This document shows positions 55,231 through 64,000 of a stretch of 64,000 bases of DNA, piece by piece. The translations under genes and the position numbers were made by a program. A model generated the notes under the pieces. The model made no database searches and was not told the origin of the DNA. It saw only the letters and a list, made by a program, of their open reading frames with translations. Origin of the DNA: Yamagishiella unicocca (taxonomy: Eukaryota; Chlorophyta; Chlorophyceae; Chlamydomonadales; Volvocaceae); the NCBI GenBank assembly GCA_003116995.1, contig BDSL01000034.1:372001-436000 (forward strand), written 5' to 3'. Positions within the stretch are counted from its first letter, which is position 1. Each line of letters opens with the position of its first letter.

Positions 55231-56674
55231 TCACTCCCGCTTCGCGCCGCCCGCCCCACCCCACGGCCACCAGGGCCCCCGCCCCGGCCCTGGCCCTCCC
55301 ACCGCTGCCGCCGTCGCCTCTGTCCCGCCCGCCCCCAACCCACCGGCCCCACCGGAGCTTCCCCCTTGCCGCTCCGCCCCACCCGCCCCTTCCGCCACCC
55401 CTTTTGGGACTCCTCCTGTGCCCGCGCCTGCGCCCCCCGTGCCTTCCCCCCCTGTGTTTGCCCCCGCAGCCCCCTCCGCCCCCCCCTCCGCCGCCACCAT
55501 CTGCGCGTATTGCTCCCGCACGTCCGCCTTCACTCGCTCCACTCGCTCCAGGGCCTCTCCCTTGATGCGCCGCTGGTGTTCGTTGTAGGCCTCCTGCAGG
55601 CCGCGGCAGGCGTGCTGCTCTGCGTGCGTATCGGGGAATGGCGAGAATACCCGGTTACACGACATCCCCCGGTTACATGACCCGGTTACACGACGGGGAG
55701 GGGGGATTGGCGGCGTAAGGCGGGGGAGTAAAGCGATGAGCCGCAAGGCGATTGGGCGCTCCAGGGCCAACGCGGAGTCGGGCGGCGCACGGGAGGATTA
55801 CAGAGGGGTGGTACGGCCGCAGTTACGACGATGTACCATACGCACCGTACAGCCAGTCGCCCGCCGGTGCCAGGATAGCTGCCCAGGCCACAGGTTGCAC
55901 GGACTGCAGCAGCGGGTGGTGGCGGTGGTGGGGATGGTGGTGGGGGGGCCCAGGGGGGGGGTCAGGGTTGTTTTAGGGTTTTAGGGTTTTAGGTGTTCAG
56001 GGCATGATGGCCCGTCTTGTGTGGCGGCAGCCCTTGGGACTGGGCCCAGTCCCGAGTGTCGAGCTACGGTCAAATCCTCAACCTGGTCAACAGTCAGAGA
56101 GGAAGTGGTTGAAGTCCACTGCGCTGCCCGACCTGACCCCTACTACGCTACCGAGCGGGGAGGCTATTACACCACCTACCCTCATCGAGTAGCCCAGGGT
56201 AATTCCCACCACTAGACCAGCTGCAATGCAGGGAGCCACCAGCCGCACCCCAACGGGCCGACCACACGATCCATGGGAGGGGTAGAGGAGCACGTAAGGG
56301 AAGGGGCAGGCGGTTAGGGCTTTGGATTTAGGGTTATGGGGACATCAGGGGGAAGGCGGCGGCGGGGCTCGGGAGTAGAGAGGTGGAGCGAAGATGCGGG
56401 CCGGGCGTGAAGGGGATGGAGGGCGGTAGGTGTGCTGGGCCCGATTGGCAGGGCCCGATGCGTAGGACCGACCTGCCTGGGCAACCCCGTGCACACCCCG
56501 GGTTTACCCACCAGCTGTGAAGTACCAGTTGTTGCGATTATAGCACCAGTTCAGCTCGTACTCCAGCTGTCGGCTGCGTTCATCTTTCAGGCCCCTCGGA
56601 ATGGCAGCGCGCACGGCCTCCTGCTCGATGCGTGCGAGGACTGGATTGGAGGGCTTGCTATCGGAAGCACCCAT
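55231..56674 (-). CDS. Small two-TM protein A with possible N-myristoylation
   Basis: Four exons join in phase to 216 residues: 56674-56512, 56220-56180, 55903-55846, 55619-55231. The N-terminus MGASDSK fits an N-myristoylation signal (Gly2, Ser at 4). After WCYNRNNWYFTA comes a hydrophobic hairpin, AGLVVGITLGYSMR and SVQPVAWAAILAPAGDWLY, then a charged helix (LQEAYNEHQRRIKGEALERV) and a long Gly/Ala-rich tail. Intron phases are 1, 0, 1. The plus-strand gene at 57092-58385 has the same hairpin layout and the same phases at the same places. I do not recognise the family; small two-TM organelle assembly factors are a loose resemblance only. Intron 3 contains a telomere-like array. Confidence 0.7.
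55971..55993 (+). repeat. Interstitial telomeric repeat
   Basis: TTTTAGGGTTTTAGGG followed by TTTTAGG is nearly three perfect units of the Chlamydomonas-type telomere sequence. It lies inside intron 3 of small protein A. Degenerate TTTAGGG strings also occur at 56315-56338 in intron 1. Confidence 0.9.
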
Positions 56675-57091
56675 TTCGTTGCAAAGGCGGATGTGTGATG
56701 CCTAGTTGTCAGCAAAGGCGGTCATAACCGTAAGCGGCGAGTGCCGAATTTCCCGTTTTTGCATGGGAGTGGCTACGGTGTCTCCTTAGGCAAAATCTGT
56801 AGAAAGCCCGTGCATGTATGCGTAAATTACGACAGTACGCGAAAGGGGCAAAGGGCGATCGGAATTTGGGACGAGTCGCGATTGCACGGCGTCGGCACCG
56901 ACGCGGGAACAGCTCAATCGACCATCTATCAACCACAGAGTAATACATGGCAACACACCAATTTCGAGTTTCAGCTGCAATTGCAAATGCGTAGCGTGAC
57001 AGTGCCCTGGCTCATCCTACGACCTAACGGCTTCTTCTTCTAGTATTTAGGCTTATTTTTAAAGCTATTTCCTCGATCACTCAAAATTTCC
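56675..57091. promoter_or_regulatory. Shared divergent promoter region
   Basis: This interval of 417 bp separates the start codons of two divergent paralogous genes and must hold both 5' UTRs and promoters. It is less GC-rich than its surroundings, with an AT-rich spot at 57042-57090 (TTTAGGCTTATTTTTAAAGC) close to the plus-strand start. Confidence 0.55.
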
Positions 57092-58324
57092 ATGGACGAA
57101 ATCTGGAAGCGCCTGACACAGGGTCGCAACCCACAGCAACGCGAACTTGTCCCGGGCGACCGCGAGGGTGCCAGGTGATCAACGCTTGAGAACTGATCCT
57201 ACTTGCATGTGTGGGCATCTGAGTACCAGGCGGGTAACATCTTTTTTGAGTCCCAGCCGATAGAACGCGGCCTCCCCCCCCCTCCCCCTCCCCACTCTGG
57301 CCCTCACTCGCCCAGGCTGTACTTGGACTTCCAGGACTGCCTGGACCAGCACAAATATTACGTGTTCTATGGTACGACTATACGACGTTGTGGGCTTCAA
57401 TTTGAGGGGAGTGGGTACGACAAAAAGGTTGAGGCTTAGCTGCCGACGCCCGGGGTCCAAAACTGGAGGTTGCGTACAAGAGGTGCGACTATCGGTTGGG
57501 AAAGGGCTGCTGGGTCGTGATGCACGGAGGAGCCTCGGTGCCAAGCATCCGGTTTCTCGCAACCGCACCGCACCCGTATGCGCTCCTCTCGCCCTGCCCC
57601 GAAACCATGCGCTCCTCTCGCCCTGCCCCGAAACCATGCGCTCCTCTGGCCCTGCCCCCAAACAAACGTTGTACGGCAGGTGTTGCCGCGGTGACCATCC
57701 CCTGGGCGTACATGAGGAAGGTGCGGCGGCGGGAAGTGCCGTACAGGAGGCGAAAGGGCGGCCGATGGGACGGTTGTGACTTGTGAGGTGTCTGCGGGTC
57801 AGACGCAAGGAGGGGCAGCGCCCTTTGAACCGCGGCCCCCTCCCTCCCCCTCCCACTGGCCCCTCCTCCCCGCTTCCTCCTCCTCCACCGCCTGCAGAGT
57901 GTAGGCCCCTTCGTGGTGGGCGCGATTCTGAGCCTTATGCCTGACCTGCTGTATGGTGAGTGTACGGCAAACACACGGCAGGGCGACGCTGTTGTACCCT
58001 CGGGAGGGTGTCGCAAGTTTGGGTCCGGGGTGGTACTTGGCAACATGGGCAGCGGAGGGTGGGACGAGTTGGAGCCAGGGAGAGGGGAAGAGCTGAGAAC
58101 CGGAGCCTGGCGGCCCCTATCCGCGCTACCTTGTCGCCGCCCATCCTGTCCCGCGCTCCTCGCCTCGCATGGTTCCACCCCCCCCTCGCTGCCCTGTCTC
58201 GTTGCGTAAAACGGTTTTTATACACCTCTCGCTGCCCCCCGCCAGCCAACTGGCGCTGTGACGACAAGTTCCAGGCCTTCCAGCGGCACTGCGACCAGGT
58301 GCAGCGAGCCATGGGGCAGCGACT

Positions 58325-58363
<39 letters not shown>

Positions 58364-58385
58364 ACACGGAGCTGACCTCGGCTAG
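57092..58385 (+). CDS. Small two-TM protein B, paralogue of A
   Basis: Five exons join in phase to 125 residues: 57092-57174, 57316-57371, 57680-57720, 57898-57955, 58246-58385. After a basic N-terminus (MDEIWKRLTQGRNPQQREL) comes LDFQDCLDQHKYYVFY, then the hydrophobic hairpin GVAAVTIPWAYMRK and SVGPFVVGAILSLMPDLLY, then WRCDDKFQAFQRHCDQVQRA and a poly-Gln run (CAG/CAA array at 58324-58366) close to the stop. The intron phases around the hairpin are 1, 0, 1, as in the divergent neighbour, and Y...MRkSV.P....AIL...D.LY is shared. The Cys residues flanking the hairpin are conserved in position. The family is not recognised; an organelle inner-membrane role is only a guess. Confidence 0.7.
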
Positions 58386-59239
58386 AGCTGCTGTGGTTCT
58401 CAAACCGAGCTGGGAATGGAAGGTGAGTTGGCGCCTGGCAAATTTAACATCCCTCCGCGGCCCTGCCTACCCTGCCTACCCTGCTGCTAATTGCGGCCAG
58501 TCGTACCTCAACCACCGGCTGATGGGTCGTACCAACGGTGTGCAACTACATCCCTCTTGCGCGGGAATCAACGAATACTTAGTACGGATCTGGCTGCCTT
58601 CTGTCGTAACTTATGTCCGGCCGCAACAACACCCGTCGCCAGGCTGCGGCCCCTCGCCAAACGCGCCATGGTGGCCCGCAAGGAAACACAATGCGCGCCG
58701 CCCGCCGGCGCCCCTGGCCGCCGACGCGGCCGCCGTGAGTGCAGCATTGGCGCTGCTCGTACTGTATGATGACGTCACCGCAGCGTCAACGTCGGCAGCT
58801 GCAGGGGGAGCAGCAGCAGCAGCTACAGCAGCAGGAGGAGCAGCAGCAGCTACAGCAGCAGGAGGAGCAGCAGCAGCTACAGCAGCAGGAGGAGCAGCAG
58901 CAGCTACAGCAGCAGGAGGAACAGCAGCAACCAACGCAAGCGCGCGCTGGGCGGCGGAGGCTGCAGCACCATCACGGCGATCCAGGCAGCTGTCTGGCGC
59001 GGCCCCAGCCCTTCGCCGCCGCCACCACCGTCCGCACCAGCCGTCACCCACCACCGGGCTAATGCCGCGTCATTCCTCAAAGCGTCGCCGCGATCCACCA
59101 GCTACCTGCCGCCAGCTACCTGCCGCCAGCTACCTGCCGCCAGCTAGCTGCCACCAGCTACCTGGGGCCCACATCTCAGCCCCTTCCAACACCTGCCCTC
59201 CACTCCCCCCTCAGCGCCCCACTCGCCACGCGCCACTCG
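58386..59239. other. Intergenic stretch with a CAG-rich repeat
   Basis: The stretch contains the 3' flanks of small protein B (+) and the stress-like protein gene (-). A 27-bp CAGGAGGAGCAGCAGCAGCT-type repeat (about five copies) fills 58805-58935 and creates long Gln/Ala frames on both strands. CTACCTGCCGCCAG repeats four times at 59101-59160. No gene is supported. Confidence 0.6.
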
Positions 59240-59982
59240 TCACTTGTGCCTCTCCCCCTTGTGAGCCGTCTGCTTGGGGTGCGCCTCCTGCTTGGTGTGC
59301 GCCTCCTGCTTGGGGTGCGCCTCCTGCTTGTGCTTCTCCTCCGCGTGGCTCTCCTCCGTGTGCCTCTCCCCCTTGTGAGCCTCCTCCTCCCTGGCGTGCT
59401 CCTCATGCGCCATCTTCTTGATCGTCTCGCCGCCCTTGGGGCCGCCAAAGGAGCCGCCCACGGCCTTCTTCTGGTTGGTGTCCAGCTGATCGTACGACTT
59501 GCCGTACTTCCTGCGTGGTCGGCGGAGCAGCAGCAGTGGCGGCGGGAGGGCTGGAGGGGTCAGGTGTCGGGGCGGTGGAGGTGCGGCAAGGAGGGAGCGA
59601 TGTTTGCGGGCGGGGCGGTTGGCGTGAAAACCGTTGACACGGTCGAGCGGTGGGCCGGGGCGCGGAGGGAGGCCCCCTGCAGGTCCAGGCGCGTTAGTCG
59701 GAGGAATGCCGGGCTGTCAGCTGTACGGCGCCGCGCGGCCGGCGTGGAGCCGGGGGCCCGGCCAAGGCGTCGTGGGGAGGGGCTCGGGGTCGGAGGAGCG
59801 TGTGGCCACGAGGGTGACCCAGGGGTCGGGCGAGCGCGGCACGAGGCGGCTGGAGGGCCACAGCGGGGCGGTGGCCGCCGAGGGATGCAGGGCGGGGCCT
59901 CATTCACGCCGGCCCCCACTTACTCGTGCGCGATGCGGTCCTTGTCCTCGTCACTCATGTGGTGGGTCGTGCGGCCGGTCAT
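59240..59982 (-). CDS. Small hydrophilic stress-protein-like protein A
   Basis: Two exons join in phase to 109 residues: 59982-59924 and 59510-59240. The sequence MTGRTTHHMSDEDKDRIAHE is followed by KYGKSYDQLDTNQKKAVGGS and FGGPKGGETIKKMAHEEHAR, then a very hydrophilic His/Lys/Glu tail built of EAHPKQ-type repeats. There are no membrane segments. The GGSFGGPKGGE core and the charged repeat tail resemble small LEA- or desiccation-type proteins, but I cannot place it in a named family. The frame is open upstream of the chosen ATG to about 60375; this start is preferred because of its context (GCAGCCATGAC) and its match to the start of the related gene at 61478-62622. Confidence 0.7.
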
Positions 59983-61477
59983 GGCTGCGTCGCTGCTGCT
60001 GCTGCTGCTGCTGCCCGGGTGGTGGTGGTGGTGGTGGTGCAGATGCTGAGAGCACGGAGCTCTGGTAATGTTCGATAGGATTGGTCTCGGCCTCGGCTTT
60101 GGTCTCGGAGAAGGAGGAACGTGTTGGCCGGAGGTAGCTGAAAAGAGCCTGAAGCAAGGCGGGTCTTTGTAGGGCGCGGGTATGTTTGCAAGTCGCGACT
60201 GTGGACCGGTGGCGCGTTTTTCGTTAACTTCCCGTTCCGGAGAAGAGTCAGCTGAATCGGAAATGTCGTCACCGGTTGTCGTACGCCTGGTATCGCGTGG
60301 AGGATGCGGTGCGCGAGGGCTCGATGCCGCCTGAACGTCGCGCCAGTGGATCCTGACGTGTGAATCATAATGCAATAAACCGTCCTCTGCGACTGGCGCG
60401 CGCGATGCCGCGGTCGGTCAGTGAGAGGGTTTCGGAAGGCAGACCTATCGTACAACGGTATGAGTGCTTGCATTACGGCCTTAACCGTTACAGGATATCA
60501 TCGGTGCGTATGCGGGTACCACAACAGAGTGCGCGCCGAGATTGACAGGTCCCGGCGCGGAGCAGCCGGTCAGCACAACCGGTCAGCACAGACCGACCCT
60601 CGGGTCGCCGCTCAATTCGCGTACGGTAGTCCTCGACGGTGGTCTACAAATCACGCCACGCACACGCGCGTCACCGCTTGCAGCAGTTGGCATTAGTTTC
60701 ATGACAAGTGGAGCCTGACTCGAGTAGAGCCTGACTTCCTGCCACACGGTACGTTACACCCATAGTCCACAAGACAACGAAAAAACAAGCTGGGTCCCCA
60801 TCGCTCGACGTTTCGACACGTGCAGCCAGCGGTTTCCGGCAACGACCAACTTCAAACGGCTCGCTCATTAGGCTGCTGCTCCCGCTTGCGCTCCTTTTAA
60901 GGCTCCTAAGCAGCAGTAGCACAGATGGCGAGCCGCCCAGCCCCCAAGGGCCCCGCGCTTAAACAGCACATTAGGTTTCGACATACACATTACGTTTCGT
61001 TACCATAAGTTCGGTCGTGCTACCGACAATCCGAGACGGACCTAGTTAGTTTGTGCCCATCATTTCAGCGGGCACCAATTTGGTGTCATTACCTATCGTC
61101 CGATGTTCTACCTTGGGTTCTGGAGCCCACTGTAACCGTTACGTACGACATGTCAAAGCTTGGCCACGTGGTCCGCCGTACACATGTGATATGTGTGCAC
61201 GTCAGCTCCCCTCCCGCACGCCGCACCGCAGGCCGCTCACTCCCACCCATCCATCCATTGGACACTCCACATCACCACATTCCACAGCCCTACAGTCCTC
61301 AGCACCACACTCCACAGCACCACACACCAGCTGCCGTCCACATCCGCCTCCGCGCGCACCCGGGGCGATGTGGTGCGCCATGACGCGTGCGGCCACACAA
61401 CCAGGTCGTTGACTCGGCCCCCTAGACCTTAGCCTTACACCTGCCGCTGCTACCCCCGCCTCCCCTCCGTCCCCCCC
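59983..61477. other. Intergenic stretch
   Basis: The stretch holds the 5' region of the gene ending at 59982 and the 3' flank of the gene at 61478-62622. A CAC/CAG-rich strip (60000-60040) lies just upstream of the chosen start and would encode poly-His/poly-Ser in frame. CACAGCACCACAC-type repeats occur at 61290-61330. No further gene is supported. Confidence 0.5.
61435..61439 (-). promoter_or_regulatory. Candidate polyadenylation signal TGTAA
   Basis: TGTAA on the minus strand lies 39 bases past the stop of small hydrophilic protein B. Confidence 0.5.
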
Positions 61478-62622
61478 TTAGCCGCCACCCGGGGCCTTCT
61501 TGGGTCCTGCGCCCTTAGTTCGCTCGGCGTGCTCGTCCAGCTCGGCCACCATCTTAGTTCGCTCGGCGTGCTCGTCCAGCTCGGCCACACGCTCCGGGGG
61601 CGTGTGTCCGGCCCCGAAGGACTTGCCGACCACCTGACCCAGGTAGGGGCGAAGAGGAGGGGGCGGGGGAGGCAACGGACGCAGGTGGTAGTGGCAGCAG
61701 TACTAGTTATAGTGGGCTCCAGATCAAAAGACAGAATCACTGGGCACATCGCCGCGCACTGAAGGAGACGAAAAAGACAGCAACCCAGGGGCACCGCAGC
61801 AGTAGCAAAACACCAAGACACCAGTCGACAGTCACAGCGGCACAGACGGCAGCAGCCAGCACCCCAGGGGGAAGTTCACTACTTGGGATGACTCATACAA
61901 CCTCGCCTGAAGCCCATCGCAACTCCCACCCACCAAACACCATCAAACACGGACGCTGGCTGACCCCCGAGGAGTCGCCAAGGCTCCGCCCCGCATCCCA
62001 CCTCCCGCCGCATCCTCTCTTCCTCGCCGGCCGCCCCTCGCTGCTGCCACCGAGCGCTCCCCGCCCCCCCCCCCAATCCTGACCGACCCACCCCCCTGGG
62101 CCACGCACCATCGCACCTCCTTTTTTTCGTCCTTGGACAGCTCCTTGTACGAGGTGCCGTGCAGCTCCTGCGTGCGAAGCAACAGAGCAGCAGGAGGGGG
62201 GGCACTGGTTGGGGCGGGACTTGCGTGGGCGGCTGGTGGGCTCGGGCCAGACGGCGGGTCCTCGCTTAGGCCAGCGCGGCGTATGCTCCGGCCATGGCCG
62301 ACACGTAAAGGAAAGCGGGCGATGCAGGACTCGTGGCAGTGCGCTCACCCTGTAACAAAGGGACGCCCAGAAAGGTAAAGGCAGCTGTTCTTGAATCGCC
62401 ACGAAGCTGCTTCTATTTGTATGCTTCAAATTGATGTCTTAATCATAAGTCTGGGCAGGGATCATCGCGTGCGCGGTAGGTACCTCTGGACTCATCAGGA
62501 CAGATTCCGCATCGCACCGGGCCGCAGTATTCGTCGGGCGTCGCGCTGTCCTGTTCCCCGGCCCGACCCACCTGCGCGACACGTTCCCTTTCCTCAATCG
62601 ACGAATGGCCCCCGTGAGTCAT
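61478..62622 (-). CDS. Small hydrophilic stress-protein-like protein B
   Basis: Three exons, all phase 0, join to 85 residues: 62622-62572, 62167-62117, 61633-61478. It reads MTHGGHSSIEERERVAQ, then ELHGTSYKELSKDEKKE, then VVGKSFGAGHTPPERVAELD and on. It aligns with the neighbour at 59240-59982 through M-T...(D/E)-x-x-R-(I/V)-A, the (G/T)SYxxL block, KK and GxSFG. The C-terminal part contains a 13-residue tandem duplication (MVAELDEHAERTK after VAELDEHAERTK), encoded by a 39-bp direct repeat at 61515-61593. The protein is strongly hydrophilic, and no known catalytic motif is seen. Confidence 0.7.
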
Positions 62623-64000
62623 GGCATCAGGTGAGCGATGCGATCAGATGGGACGGCGGTCTCGTGTCGTTGTTCAGCTAGTTGTTGGCCGGACTGGGCC
62701 TGATTCCTTACTTTGGTCGGGACCTGGCAACGCTTGAGTACGTTTGCGGCGCACTGGAGGGCACTGCGTGAGCGTGAGCGGTTCTTTCGCGGATGACATA
62801 CCTTTTTTATGACGGACCCACGGGGCTGCGCAGCCGTTCGAAATGTTTGGATTCGACAGCGTTGCTGACCCCATGCTGACGCGGACGGAGGGATGACTTC
62901 CTGTATGACCGACGGCGATCGTCTCCGGCAAATTATGCTTCACGGCATTTGAGTGGTGATGCCACGGGTTCCGCGACGCTGGTGCCTTTCAGCAGCAGGA
63001 GCGCGTCCACGACTGGGAGTCGCGTTCGCCGTAATTAGGAGCGCCCATTATATCGGGAATATAGTTTTGTTAGTTATAAAGCAAATTCTCTACCATTTCG
63101 GCGCGCATACGAGCCGGGTGTGCGACAAAACTGTAGCCAACACGTCAGGGTCCTTCTCGCGCCTCAGCGCGCGTAACCACTTAGCATGTGCTCTGCAGTG
63201 CAGCGGTCCGGCCAGAATGGCGAGGCAGGGCGAGGTTGAAGGTAATAGTTGCGCCCTGACAGGCCTCTTCCCTGGTGTTCTGCATGAGGATGCAGGCAAT
63301 GTTAGATGTGCAGGTTGGAACAGTGATAAAGGGGTCAGCGCTCCCACGCCCCCACTCACTCCCCGGGAACGCTTGGCCGCGGAAACGGGATTCGGCTTCT
63401 GCCAACCGACTGCGATGACCGATGGGAGGTTATGGGCGCGGAAACCGTTGTATAGCCCAACGAGGGACTACCGGTATCGTGCCTAACGCTGATGCTTGAA
63501 GAGCAAAAGGGCCGACGCGACAGCGCATCCAGGCGCATCTGGGGCCGGTCGACGCAGCCTCGATGCGAGCTGCTCAGCCCAGAGCCAGCAGCCATCCTCA
63601 GCACCATTCTTCCTGGCCCCCTGCCACCAGCCAGCACCTTCCGCGGCCCCTCTCAGCCAGGCCCTCCCACTCGCCACTTCGTTTCCTGACATGTTTTGAG
63701 ACAGACAGCATTGCCGCGCCTGTCGACCATCCAGCATCCACAGTCGTTGCGCCGCCCACATACAATACGCGAGAGTGTGGGTCGCAGGCCCCCCCAACTC
63801 GTGCGCCATCCACCTGACCGCGCATCAGGCACGTCACCTCAACACAGAGTCACAGACGCACGTCCGTCTAGCTAGGGTTAGGACTTGTGACGGTGTCCCC
63901 AGTTGTGACGATGGGGTCACTGCGGTCGACTTCACGTTCATATATTTGGTCTGCGCCTAAAACAAGCAAGCAGCCCTCAATCTGCCGCATGCCATCGACG
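62623..64000. other. Right-edge stretch, no supported gene
   Basis: No splice-consistent gene was found. Open frames of up to 177 codons (for example 62953-63486, plus) lack recognisable motifs. The first part should hold the promoter of small hydrophilic protein B. Confidence 0.45.

Noticed and set aside
58611..59062. Gln-rich or Ala-rich protein in the CAG repeat
   Set aside because: All frames through this repeat are open because of its composition. There is no plausible start or splice context, and the repeat lies in the 3' flank of two genes.

Overview
The window is nuclear DNA of a green alga, most likely a member of the Chlamydomonadales. The supporting signs are GC-rich codons, many short GT-AG introns with GTGCG/GTGAG-type donors, TGTAA polyadenylation signals, interstitial TTTTAGGG arrays (the Chlamydomonas-type telomere repeat), many minisatellites, and plant/algal gene types (a SWEET transporter, a plant-type ABCF protein, VMP1, USO1/p115). 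Most open frames are shadows. I rebuilt the genes by joining exons at canonical splice sites with matching phase; every main model below is an exact multiple of three.

Layout. (1) 1-7.7 kb is repeat-rich: the 3' end of a plus-strand gene, a 361-371-bp-arm inverted repeat carrying a zinc-knuckle/Gag-like sequence beside a kinase-like fragment, a start-less copy of a Crinkler-like N-terminus that ends in a perfect 62-bp palindrome and a short telomere-like motif, and one unassigned long ORF. (2) 7.8-11.8 kb (-) holds an eight-exon gene for a Crinkler-type coiled-coil header joined to a P-loop NTPase. (3) 13.1-28.8 kb (-) holds three housekeeping genes in a row: VMP1 (ER lipid scramblase), USO1/p115 (ER-Golgi tether) and a small EF-hand protein. 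(4) 30.3-38.9 kb (+) holds a plastid-type ABCF ATPase with 17 exons. (5) 38.9-43.9 kb is a gene-poor repeat block that pairs in inverted orientation with 53.3-54.4 kb. (6) 43.9-47.2 kb (+) holds a SWEET sugar transporter and 48.2-53.0 kb (-) a secreted/vacuolar M20 metallopeptidase. (7) 55.2-58.4 kb holds two divergently transcribed paralogous genes for small two-TM proteins with identical intron phases. (8) 59.2-62.6 kb (-) holds a pair of related small hydrophilic, stress-protein-like genes. The remainder has no gene I can support.

Main points of interest: the Crinkler-like NTPase and its truncated palindromic relative; a dispersed intron-borne repeat, found in both orientations and often starting exactly at the 5' splice site (introner-like), in at least three unrelated genes; minisatellites whose units contain the host gene's splice donor; and the two paralogous gene pairs. 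VMP1 and USO1 both act in the early secretory/ER membrane system, but their adjacency need not be functional. All functional names come from motif recognition by eye, not from database searches.
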